From positions 78,132 through 142,131 of the forward strand of contig CAKOUR010000001.1 of NCBI GenBank assembly GCA_934120635.1: a stretch of 64,000 bases of DNA. Direction: 5' to 3'. The notes beneath the pieces were generated by a model, which worked only from the letters and a program-made list of their open reading frames with translations, was not told where the DNA came from and ran no database searches. The translations under genes were made by a program, and so were the position numbers. Below are positions 7,505 through 15,965 of this stretch, piece after piece (within the stretch, counting starts at the first letter, position 1; each line of letters starts with the position of its first letter). This DNA comes from an uncultured Bacilli bacterium. Its GTDB lineage: Bacteria; Bacillota_I; Bacilli_A; RF39; UBA660.

Positions 7505-10500
7505 ATGGAAAAGAAAATGGAAGTATTTTTAAATCAAATCGGAATAAATGAAGACTATTTGACTTATTTTGAAGAAAGCAATGTCGAAGAAGTCAAAGTA
7601 AGCAAAGAAACCAATCGTTTTCACTTCTTTATCAAAGTAAAACAACCATTACCTTACCAAGTCTATCAAGATTTATTTACTTCCCTAAAGGAAGCTTTTC
7701 ATCATGAAATTAAATTAACATTAGTATCTTCCGAAAATGCTTATCAAGAAATTAACCCATATATTAAAGAAATTATCAAAGAATATGCTAACGTCTCTAT
7801 GCGTTATAATGTTTTTTTAGATAGAGAGGCCAAAATTAACGAAGAAAAAGTTGAATATCCAGTCTATAATAAAATTGAAGAATTAAACTTAAAAAACATT
7901 GAAAGAGAATTAATCAATAAGTTAAAAGAATATGGCTTTGCTAACATTGACTTTAATATCATTTTAGAAGAACATAAAGATCAAGAACTGTTAGATAGAA
8001 TTAATCAAGAAAAAGATACTTCTGCCATGAAAAATATTCCAACTCCAAAAACACCATCTTCCGAAAAAGAATCAGTAGCCCCTCAAAGTCAAGAAAAGAA
8101 AAGCTTTTATCGCCCTAAAAAAAGTACCGAAGTAACAAAAATAAAAGACTTATTATATGAAACGGATAATGTTAATATTGAGGTTCAAATCTTTGGTGTT
8201 GATTTATTTGAGGCAAAAAGTGGCTACAAAATATTTACTCTAAAAGTAACAGATTTTTCGGATAGTATGTATGCTAAGATTTTTACAAAAGATGAAGAAG
8301 AATTTAAACGTTTAAAAGACTTATTAAAAGCAGGTTCTTGGTATTCAATGTACGGAAGAGTAAAAGAAGATAATTTTGCCAACAACGAATTAGTCTTCAT
8401 GACCAGATTTCGGGATGTAACCCCAATTGATGCCAAACTAGACTGGGTTAGAACCGATAAAAGTCCGGAAAAAAGAGTGGAACTTCATGCTCATACCATG
8501 ATGAGTCAAATGGATGGCGTTATTGATGAAATCAAATTAGTCAAAACAGCCATAAAATGGGGACATAGAGCAATTGCTATTACTGATCATGATGGATGCC
8601 AAGCTTTCCCGCATGTCTTTAACGAAGTAACAGGTTATAACAAAAAAGTATTATCCCCTTATAAAGATAAATTAAAAGAATTAAAACAAAACTATCAAGA
8701 TAAAATTGATGCAGAAGATGTCTGTGGTGCTAAATTAGTAGAAGAAGAAATCCATAAAACAGAAGAAGAAATGAAGAAGGCACCAACCTTTAAAGCACTA
8801 TACGGAACAGAACTAGAAATGTCAGATGATACTCTAGATTTAGTAGTAAATCCAACAGATGCAGATATTTATCGTTCTACTTACGTTATATTCGATACTG
8901 AAACAACCGGTTTCAACCCTGGATTACATGATTCAATGATTGAAATTGGTGCTGTTAAAATGAAAGATGGTGCTTTAATCGAAAGTTTTGATGAATTAAT
9001 CAATCCAGGTGTTCTAATTGATAGCGAAATTACTGAATTAACAGGAATTACCAATAATATGGTGAAAGACTGTCCAAATGAAGAAGAAGTTACCAAAAAA
9101 TTCAAAGAATGGATAGGAGATTTACCACTAGTTGCTCATAATGCCAAATTCGATAAAAACATGTTAGAAATGGCTTATCACAAATATAATTTAGGAAAAC
9201 TAAAAAACCCAATCCTAGATACCATGGTTATTTCTCAAATTATCAATAAAGATTTAAAAAGACATAACTTAACCGCATTAACCAAAAACTATGGCATTAC
9301 CTTTGAAGAAAACGATGGAGATGGAGAAAAACACCACCATAGAGCAGACTACGATGCTGAGTTTACTGGTTACGTTTTCTTTAAAATGCTAAAACAATTC
9401 GATAAAAATACGATTAAAACGCTAAAAGATTTAACAACCTTACCAACTGAAAAAGAAATCAATCGTTGGAATCGAGAAAAACATGTGAACATCATCGCAA
9501 GAAGTCGAGTTGGTTTAAAAAATATGTTTAAACTAATTAGTTATGGAGCAACAACATACTTAGTTAAGAGCGCCCGTGTACCAAGACATTTAATCAATGA
9601 ACACAGGGAAGACTTACTAATTGGAAGTGGCTGTTACAATGGAGAAATCTTTAATACAGCCCTAACAAGATGTGAAGATGATTTAAAAGAAGTCATGAAA
9701 TTTTATGACTATATCGAAGTTCAACCACCAAGCAATTACACTCATCTAGTTGCCCGACATGACATTAACACAATGGAAGAAGTAAAATATGCGCTAGAAA
9801 AAATTGTCAAATGTGCTAGAGAAATTGGCAAAACAATTGTTGCAACAAGTGATGCCCATACCCTAAATAAAGAAGATAAAATATATAGGGAAATTATTGT
9901 TCACCAAAATGTACCAGGAAAAGGAAGACACCCATTAGCAAGATACTTAAACCAAGAAGGATATAAAACCATTCCTGACCAATATTTAAGAACAACCGAT
10001 GAAATGTTAGAAGAATTCGCCTTTCTAGGAGAAGATATCGCACACGAAATCGTTATCGAAAATACCAACAAAATTGCAGACTTATGTGGGGAATATGAAG
10101 TTATCATTGACACAGGTGGCATTCCTTTTTCACCAAAAATTGACAACTCTATAGCAACCGTAATTGACTTAGTTTACACTAAAGCAGCCAGCTGGTACGG
10201 TTCACCACTACCTTATAATATTGAAGAGCGAATTGCTAAAGAACTGTACGGAGATAGTGTACTTGACAGTATCAAATATTTAATGAAAGAGGAAAATACG
10301 GTAAAGGAAGAAGATTTTGAAAAAGAATCATTCCAAAGATTACACGATACCATTTTTAAAGGAGATGACGAAGTAAGAAGAGTAGTAGGAGAAAAAATTC
10401 AAAGAACTTCCGATACCGAATTATCCGAAGAAGAACTAAAAAAACAAGTTTCCAAAAATTTAGGTGGAATTATTGGCGGAGGGTTTGATGTAATTTACTT

Positions 10501-12256
10501 AATTGCCCAAAAACTTGTAAAACACTCTAACGATGAAGGATTCTTAGTAGGAAGTCGTGGTAGTGTTGGTTCTTCCTTCGTTGCAACCATGATGGGAATA
10601 ACAGAAGTAAATCCACTGCCAGCCCATTATCGTTGCCCAAAATGCTTCCACAGTATTTTTGAAGATGATAAAGGCGAAGCCCTAGGAGCAACTTACTCCT
10701 CTGGTTTTGATTTACCAGATAAAATGTGTCCAAAATGTGGAACAAGACTAATTAAAGATGGACAGGATATGCCATTCGCAACCTTCTTAGGATTTAATGC
10801 TGATAAAGTTCCTGATATTGACTTAAACTTCTCTGATTTAAACCAAGCCAGTGCGCATAATTATACCAAAGTACTATTCGGTGTTGATAACGTTTATCGT
10901 GCTGGAACAATTGGAACAGTAGCCGAAAAAACGGCTTTCGGTTACGTCAAAGGTTTCTGCGAAGACCGAGATATAAAAATGCGTAGTGCTGAAATTGAAA
11001 GAATTGCTGAAGGCTGTACTGGCGTAAAAAGAACAACTGGACAACACCCAGGAGGAATCGTCGTTATCCCTGGATATATGGATGTCTTTGATTTTACTCC
11101 ATTCCAGTTCCCTGCCGATGATCCAACAAGTGCTTGGAGAACTACTCACTTTGATTATCACGCCATCGACCAAGATGTTTTAAAACTAGATATTCTAGGA
11201 CATACCGACCCAACTCAACTTCGTCTAATTCAAAATATAAGAGGTATCCCTGTTGTTGATGATGTTCCTCTAGATGATAAAGATACTATGGGAATATTCT
11301 TATCACCAGCACCACTTGGCGTAACTTCAGAACAAATCATGTGTGAAACAGGAACACTTGGTATCCCGGAATTTGGAACTCCTTTTACAATAGGAATGTT
11401 AGTTGACACAAAACCAACTACTTTTGCTGAATTAATCAAAATATCAGGACTATCTCACGGAACAGATGTATGGCTAGGAAATGCTCAAGAATTAATTAGA
11501 CAAGGAACCGTACCATTTAAAGAAGTAATTGGATGTCGTGATGATATTATGGTTTATTTAATGTATAATGGAGTAGAACCATTAAAAGCCTTCAAAATTA
11601 TGGAATTTGTTCGTAAAGGAAAAGCTTCAAAAGATCCAGAAACTTGGAAAAAACACGTTGAAACAATGGAAAAAGCAGGTATTGAACCTTGGTTCATTGA
11701 TTCCTGCCGAAAAATAAAATACATGTTCCCAAAAGCCCATGCCGCAGCATATGTTATTAGTGCTTTTCGTATTGCTTACTATAAAGTTCATTATCCAGCA
11801 ATCTATTATGCAACATACTTTTCAACTAGATTAGATGACTTTGAAATTACTACAATGATGAAAGGCTATACCTCTATAAAATCAAGAATTATTGAAATTA
11901 ATAACAAAGGATATGACGTAACGAATAAAGAAACATCATTATTAGAAACATTAAAACTATCCCTTGAAGCAACAGCTAGAGGAATCATCTTTGGTAACCT
12001 AGATTTAATGAAAAGTGATGCTAAGAATTTCCAAATAGCAGATGATGGAATCACTCTAATTCCACCATTTCGAGTAATCGATGGCCTAGGTGGAACCGTT
12101 GCGCAAAGTATTCAAGAAGAAGCCAAAAAACATGATTTTATTTCTATTGAAGATTTTCAAAAGCGTTGCCATGTCTCAACAACTTTAGTAGATAAAATGC
12201 GTACAATGAATCTATTTGGTGACTTACCAGAATCAAGTCAATTAAGTTTATTTTAA
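7505..12256 (+). CDS. polC: DNA polymerase III, PolC-type alpha subunit
   Basis: The main replicative polymerase of low-GC Gram-positives, with built-in proofreading. Order of parts in the 1583 residues: N-terminal domain, OB fold, PHP domain starting at about 326 (ELHAHTMMSQMDG) that is interrupted by the 3'-5' exonuclease (FDTETTG at about 463), then the polymerase with a four-Cys zinc site (CPKC at about 1044, CPKC at about 1075) and the catalytic PDIDLNFS at about 1102. It ends in QLSLF, the sliding-clamp binding motif. It is about 145 residues longer than the Bacillus enzyme, mainly through a charged insert at about 380-428 and another at about 915-985 just before the IIGGGFDVIYL segment. 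Start: ATG after AGAGGTG. Confidence 0.97.
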   Translation: MEKKMEVFLNQIGINEDYLTYFEESNVEEVKVSKETNRFHFFIKVKQPLPYQVYQDLFTSLKEAFHHEIKLTLVSSENAYQEINPYIKEIIKEYANVSMRYNVFLDREAKINEEKVEYPVYNKIEELNLKNIERELINKLKEYGFANIDFNIILEEHKDQELLDRINQEKDTSAMKNIPTPKTPSSEKESVAPQSQEKKSFYRPKKSTEVTKIKDLLYETDNVNIEVQIFGVDLFEAKSGYKIFTLKVTDFSDSMYAKIFTKDEEEFKRLKDLLKAGSWYSMYGRVKEDNFANNELVFMTRFRDVTPIDAKLDWVRTDKSPEKRVELHAHTMMSQMDGVIDEIKLVKTAIKWGHRAIAITDHDGCQAFPHVFNEVTGYNKKVLSPYKDKLKELKQNYQDKIDAEDVCGAKLVEEEIHKTEEEMKKAPTFKALYGTELEMSDDTLDLVVNPTDADIYRSTYVIFDTETTGFNPGLHDSMIEIGAVKMKDGALIESFDELINPGVLIDSEITELTGITNNMVKDCPNEEEVTKKFKEWIGDLPLVAHNAKFDKNMLEMAYHKYNLGKLKNPILDTMVISQIINKDLKRHNLTALTKNYGITFEENDGDGEKHHHRADYDAEFTGYVFFKMLKQFDKNTIKTLKDLTTLPTEKEINRWNREKHVNIIARSRVGLKNMFKLISYGATTYLVKSARVPRHLINEHREDLLIGSGCYNGEIFNTALTRCEDDLKEVMKFYDYIEVQPPSNYTHLVARHDINTMEEVKYALEKIVKCAREIGKTIVATSDAHTLNKEDKIYREIIVHQNVPGKGRHPLARYLNQEGYKTIPDQYLRTTDEMLEEFAFLGEDIAHEIVIENTNKIADLCGEYEVIIDTGGIPFSPKIDNSIATVIDLVYTKAASWYGSPLPYNIEERIAKELYGDSVLDSIKYLMKEENTVKEEDFEKESFQRLHDTIFKGDDEVRRVVGEKIQRTSDTELSEEELKKQVSKNLGGIIGGGFDVIYLIAQKLVKHSNDEGFLVGSRGSVGSSFVATMMGITEVNPLPAHYRCPKCFHSIFEDDKGEALGATYSSGFDLPDKMCPKCGTRLIKDGQDMPFATFLGFNADKVPDIDLNFSDLNQASAHNYTKVLFGVDNVYRAGTIGTVAEKTAFGYVKGFCEDRDIKMRSAEIERIAEGCTGVKRTTGQHPGGIVVIPGYMDVFDFTPFQFPADDPTSAWRTTHFDYHAIDQDVLKLDILGHTDPTQLRLIQNIRGIPVVDDVPLDDKDTMGIFLSPAPLGVTSEQIMCETGTLGIPEFGTPFTIGMLVDTKPTTFAELIKISGLSHGTDVWLGNAQELIRQGTVPFKEVIGCRDDIMVYLMYNGVEPLKAFKIMEFVRKGKASKDPETWKKHVETMEKAGIEPWFIDSCRKIKYMFPKAHAAAYVISAFRIAYYKVHYPAIYYATYFSTRLDDFEITTMMKGYTSIKSRIIEINNKGYDVTNKETSLLETLKLSLEATARGIIFGNLDLMKSDAKNFQIADDGITLIPPFRVIDGLGGTVAQSIQEEAKKHDFISIEDFQKRCHVSTTLVDKMRTMNLFGDLPESSQLSLF

Positions 12257-12285
12257 AAGGAAAATACTTACATTTATTTTTGATG

Positions 12286-12319
12286 AGATAACCATATCAT
12301 TTTGGTTATCTTATTTTTT
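12286..12319 (+). terminator. Intrinsic terminator of polC
   Basis: AGATAACCA (12286-12294) pairs with TGGTTATCT (12303-12311), followed by TATTTTTT. The 150 bases after it hold no gene or structure that I can name, apart from an AGTATTTT motif at 12430. Confidence 0.75.
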
Positions 12320-12470
12320 AATTAAAATTATTAAATTCTTACATTTGCTATTTAGATGGTAAAGTAATAATAGGCAATAAAAAGAAATAATAAACGGTTC
12401 TTTAATCTAAATAACTTCCAAGAAAAATAAGTATTTTACCTCTAAAAAACAAACAATGGTTCGTATAAGT

Positions 12471-12499
12471 TTGACAATTATGTTAAATTATGTTATGAT
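12471..12499 (+). promoter_or_regulatory. Promoter of the glucosaminidase-like gene
   Basis: TTGACA at 12471-12476 and TATGAT at 12494-12499 with 17 bases between them. Confidence 0.75.
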
Positions 12500-12532
12500 A
12501 TAACTCGCTTGCCAAAAATGGAGGTATAAAAT

Positions 12533-13252
12533 ATGTTTAAAAAGAAAGTATTAGTAGTATTATTAAGTACTTCACTACTATTCTTAGTCACACTATTATT
12601 TGATGGTGGCACAAAACAACATAATATGTTCACTAGAATGGTTACATTATCTGATACTAAAGCAGAAAAAGGGCAAATAGATAATGATTTAAAGGTAATC
12701 GAAGTGGATACCAAAACGCAAGAAGAAACGAAAGTAGAAGATACAACTCTTAAAGAGGATAATAATACTAGTACTGTAACAAATACTACAAATGAAGTAC
12801 AACAAACTGAACAACCACAACAAGAAACAGTAGTGCAGCAGGAAGCAGTATATGAAGGATTAACCTTAGACGAATTAGCAAGCAAACTCGATCGTTCATT
12901 TAAAAATGAATTATCCGGAAAAGGTTATTTATATGCTTCATATTCTTTAGAAAAAGGAGTAGATCCTTATTTAGCTGCTGCAATATCATTAGAAGAAACA
13001 GGTTGTAACTGGAATTGTAGCAATTTAGTTAAGTCTTGTAATAATGTAGGAGGCATGAAAGGATCTGGTTGTGGAAGCTATGGATACTTTAATACACTAG
13101 ATGATGGAATTAGAGCATTCATTGACAATATTAGTAGAAACTATGTAGCTTATGGACTAACCACAGCAGATACCATGAATCCCAAATATGCGGAAAACCC
13201 AGCATGGGCTGGTAATGTAAATCGTTATATTACTAGAATTCGTAATAACTAG
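12533..13252 (+). CDS. Membrane-anchored or secreted glucosaminidase-like wall hydrolase
   Basis: 239 residues. An N-terminal Lys-rich stretch and hydrophobic segment (about 4-22) form a signal or anchor; a Thr/Glu/Gln-rich linker covers about 45-105; a compact C-terminal domain starts near 110. That domain holds AAAISLEETGCNWNCSN and NNVGGMKG, the pattern of the glucosaminidase/lysozyme-like fold (PF01832 type), with Glu of EETG the likely catalytic acid. It probably cuts peptidoglycan glycan strands outside the cell. It has its own promoter and its terminator overlaps the stop codon. The specific bond cut cannot be told. Confidence 0.75.
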   Translation: MFKKKVLVVLLSTSLLFLVTLLFDGGTKQHNMFTRMVTLSDTKAEKGQIDNDLKVIEVDTKTQEETKVEDTTLKEDNNTSTVTNTTNEVQQTEQPQQETVVQQEAVYEGLTLDELASKLDRSFKNELSGKGYLYASYSLEKGVDPYLAAAISLEETGCNWNCSNLVKSCNNVGGMKGSGCGSYGYFNTLDDGIRAFIDNISRNYVAYGLTTADTMNPKYAENPAWAGNVNRYITRIRNN

Positions 13253-13284
13253 GAAAAATCAGGTAGTATTTTTCCTTTTTTTTT
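13251..13284 (+). terminator. Intrinsic terminator overlapping the stop of the glucosaminidase-like gene
   Basis: AGGAAAAAT (13251-13259) pairs with ATTTTTCCT (13268-13276) and is followed by about eight T. The last T begin the extended -10 element of fmt. Confidence 0.8.
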
Positions 13285-13292
13285 GGTATAAT
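13284..13292 (+). promoter_or_regulatory. Extended -10 promoter of fmt
   Basis: TGG followed by TATAAT (13287-13292), placed at the very end of the upstream terminator's T tract. No clear -35 box. Confidence 0.5.
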
Positions 13293-13317
13293 TTTACTTG
13301 AAAGTTAGGTGATAGAA

Positions 13318-14355
13318 TTGGCAACTTATAGAAAAGGACAAGACTTTAGCAAAAATGAAGAAATTAATTTAGGAGACTATACAATTTCTTTTGATAATAT
13401 AAGGGAAGAAGAAAATTTAAGAATTATTTTTATGGGAACTCCATCATTTGCTATACCAGCACTTAAAGGACTAATTGAAAATTATGAAGTAGTAATGGTT
13501 GTATGTCAACCAGACCGAAAGAAAAATAGACATGGAGAAGTAATTTATCCAGAGGTAAAAAAAGTAGCCCTAGAATATGAAATTCCTATCTATCAACCAG
13601 AAAGTATTAAAGATAATTACGAAAAAGTATTAGACTGTAAACCAGATATGATTGTAACATGTGCATATGGACAATTCATTCCAAAAGAAATCATTAACTA
13701 CCCAAAATATGGATGTATCAATATTCATGGTTCACTTCTTCCTAAATACAGAGGAGGAGCCCCTATCCATTGGGCGATGATGAATGGTGATAAAGAAACT
13801 GGAATTACTATCATGAAAACAACTTTAAAAATGGATGCTGGGGATATCATTAAACAAAAAAGTACTTTTATCAAAGAAGATGAAAATTTAGAAACTTTAT
13901 ATGAAAGACTATCTTACCTAGGAAGAGACTTATTACTAGAAACCATTCCTACTATTTTAAATCAAACCGCCACTTATACTAAACAAGATGAAAATAAAGT
14001 AACCTTTGCCCTAAATGTTACGAAAGAAGAAATGAAAATAGATTTTAATAAAAAAGTAATAGAAGTTTATAATCAAATTAGAGGATTAAGTCCAAATCCT
14101 GGAGCATATGCCTTCTTAGAAGGAAAAAGAGTAAAAATTTATCAAGCATTAATATCAGATAAAACCTTCAAAGGTGATCCTGGAAAAATTGTAAATATAG
14201 ATGAAGAAAGTATTTCTGTAATGTGTCAAGATGGAGCAATTAAATTAATCGATATTGGTATAGAAGGAAAAAAGAGATGTTTAGTAAAAGATTATTTACA
14301 TGGTATTCATGGAAAAAAATTATTAGGTAAGGTGTTTAATAATGAAAAAGAATAA
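13318..14355 (+). CDS. fmt: Methionyl-tRNA formyltransferase with N-terminal extension
   Basis: Formylates initiator Met-tRNA with 10-formyl-tetrahydrofolate. The catalytic core is clear: RIIFMGTPSFA, NIHGSLLPKYRGGAPIHWA and a C-terminal domain with the GLSPNPGAYAF segment. The core normally begins within a few residues of the start, but here it begins at about residue 35 and there is no start codon at the usual place. I chose the TTG at 13318, six bases after AGGTG; a GTG nine bases earlier overlaps that ribosome binding site. The extra 32 or so residues are charged and unrecognised. The stop overlaps the next gene by 14 bases. Confidence 0.9.
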   Translation: MATYRKGQDFSKNEEINLGDYTISFDNIREEENLRIIFMGTPSFAIPALKGLIENYEVVMVVCQPDRKKNRHGEVIYPEVKKVALEYEIPIYQPESIKDNYEKVLDCKPDMIVTCAYGQFIPKEIINYPKYGCINIHGSLLPKYRGGAPIHWAMMNGDKETGITIMKTTLKMDAGDIIKQKSTFIKEDENLETLYERLSYLGRDLLLETIPTILNQTATYTKQDENKVTFALNVTKEEMKIDFNKKVIEVYNQIRGLSPNPGAYAFLEGKRVKIYQALISDKTFKGDPGKIVNIDEESISVMCQDGAIKLIDIGIEGKKRCLVKDYLHGIHGKKLLGKVFNNEKE

Positions 14356-15238
14356 AGAAGAGAATTTAAGTGAAAAAGAATTAAATAAAGAAAAATTAAC
14401 TAATGAACAAGAAGCAGAAAATCAAACCTTCAAAGAAAAATATAAAAATGATCCAAAGTATAAAGCTAAAGTTCAATTAATAGGATATGGATTGTTCATC
14501 TTATTTTTAATTGTATATTTAAATATAGCAAGTATGGGGGCAAAAAATACAAAACTAAGTAATACAACGACTAAAAATAATGATAATATTCCCACTAAAG
14601 AAAATAATAACATAGAAACTAAAACGGATAAAGAATTAGGACAATGGCTAAAAGACATTGGAACTAATTATGAATATGATGTTGTTGTTTCTTCAAAAAG
14701 TAAAAATGACAATGGAGAAGAGGCAAATACCCAAACTCACTATTGGGGAAAAAATTATCAAAATAAAATGATAATTAATAAAGAAGCAAACGGATTAACA
14801 ACTTACTTCCTTAAAGAAGATAATAACTACTATCTAAATGAATTAGATAATTATACTTTATCGAAAAAAGAAGCAGTTTATTCAGAAATAGATGAAGATA
14901 TTATCGAATTTGATATGCTTAATCTCTTATTAAAAAATGCCAGTTTAGATCATGTAACCAATTACTCTAGTGGAAAAAAAGAATATGAATATCATTTAAA
15001 GATAAGAGATATCATCAAAACTTATCAAGAAGATACAGAAATTTCTTTTGAAATTGTAATTGAAGATAATGTAGTTACAGTAGAAGTAGATTATGCTCCT
15101 ATGATTAATATTGTAGAACAAGTAAAAAAACAAGAAGAATATAAAGTTACTTATCTTTACAAAAATATAGGAAAGATAGAAGAATTCTCTGGAATAGAAA
15201 AAGATACTAAAACAGGAGAAACAACAAATGGAGAATAA
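14342..15238 (+). CDS. Single-pass membrane protein of unknown function
   Basis: 298 residues. A highly charged cytoplasmic N-terminus of about 40 residues precedes one membrane segment (about 43-63, GYGLFILFLIVYLN), then a Thr/Asn-rich linker and an extracellular domain of about 210 residues rich in Tyr, Lys and Asp with beta-strand-like alternation (for example YEYDVVVSSKSK, KYEYHL-like repeats). No known motif. It overlaps fmt by 14 bases and the next gene by 11, so it is translated as part of the fmt operon. The outside domain could resemble lipoprotein-type beta folds, but that is a guess. Confidence 0.6.
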   Translation: MKKNKEENLSEKELNKEKLTNEQEAENQTFKEKYKNDPKYKAKVQLIGYGLFILFLIVYLNIASMGAKNTKLSNTTTKNNDNIPTKENNNIETKTDKELGQWLKDIGTNYEYDVVVSSKSKNDNGEEANTQTHYWGKNYQNKMIINKEANGLTTYFLKEDNNYYLNELDNYTLSKKEAVYSEIDEDIIEFDMLNLLLKNASLDHVTNYSSGKKEYEYHLKIRDIIKTYQEDTEISFEIVIEDNVVTVEVDYAPMINIVEQVKKQEEYKVTYLYKNIGKIEEFSGIEKDTKTGETTNGE

Positions 15239-15956
15239 AGTTGTCTTAGTAACAGGAGCAAGTTCAGGAATAGGTTCAGCAACGGCAAAATTATTTGCTA
15301 AAAATCATTATAATATCGTTCTTCAATATCATCAAAATGAAGAAAAAGCCCAAAAATTAGCAGAAGAAATTACTTCTACTTATCAAGTTAAAGTATTAAA
15401 AATTAAAGTAGATATTACGAAAGAAGAAGATATTCTAAGAATGAAAGAAGAAATCAAAAATACTTCACTAAAATTAACGGGAATTATTAATAATGCTGCA
15501 ATTGCTATAGATACATTACCAGAAGATAAAACAGTTGCTGATTTTAAAAAAGTAGTAAGTACAAATTTAATAGGTCCTTTTATGACTTATAAATATCTTG
15601 CTAGTTTAATGGATAAAGGCTTTATTATTAATATTGGTAGTACTAATGGAATAGATTCCTATTATCCATATAGTATGGATTATGATGCTTCAAAAGCAGG
15701 ACTACATATTTTAACAAAAGATATGGCAGTTGATTTAGGCCCAAATATTAGAGTAAATGCCGTAGCACCAGGATGGGTAGAAACCCCAATGAACGAAAGT
15801 TTAACTAAAGAATATAAACAAGAAGAAATCAAAAAAATCATAATGAATCGCTTTGCAACCCCAGAAGAAATTGCAGAAGTAATTTATTTTTTAGCAAGTG
15901 ATAAAGCAAGTTATATCAATGGAGCAGTAATTGTTGTTGACGGTGGTAGAAAGTAA
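15228..15956 (+). CDS. Short-chain dehydrogenase/reductase (FabG-like)
   Basis: NAD(P)-dependent oxidoreductase of the classical SDR family, 242 residues. Seen: cofactor glycine motif TGASSGIG at about 8-15, NNAAI at about 86, the catalytic Ser in INIGSTNG, and the YDASK catalytic pair, followed by VNAVAPGWVETPM and the C-terminal NGAVIVVDGGRK. Most like 3-oxoacyl-ACP reductases, but there is no fatty acid gene nearby, so the substrate is open. It overlaps the gene before it by 11 bases and asnB starts 9 bases after it, so it belongs to the same transcript. Confidence 0.85.
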   Translation: MENKVVLVTGASSGIGSATAKLFAKNHYNIVLQYHQNEEKAQKLAEEITSTYQVKVLKIKVDITKEEDILRMKEEIKNTSLKLTGIINNAAIAIDTLPEDKTVADFKKVVSTNLIGPFMTYKYLASLMDKGFIINIGSTNGIDSYYPYSMDYDASKAGLHILTKDMAVDLGPNIRVNAVAPGWVETPMNESLTKEYKQEEIKKIIMNRFATPEEIAEVIYFLASDKASYINGAVIVVDGGRK

Positions 15957-15965
15957 GGGATAGAT

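Noticed and set aside
12257..12532. Small gene or RNA in the 276-base gap after polC
   Set aside because: No open frame with a ribosome binding site and no stable fold besides the terminator; only an AGTATTTT motif and the next promoter.
12493..12885. Open frame on the minus strand across the glucosaminidase-like gene, Cys/Ser/Val-rich
   Set aside because: It is the reverse reading of the Thr/Glu-rich linker and has no start site signals.
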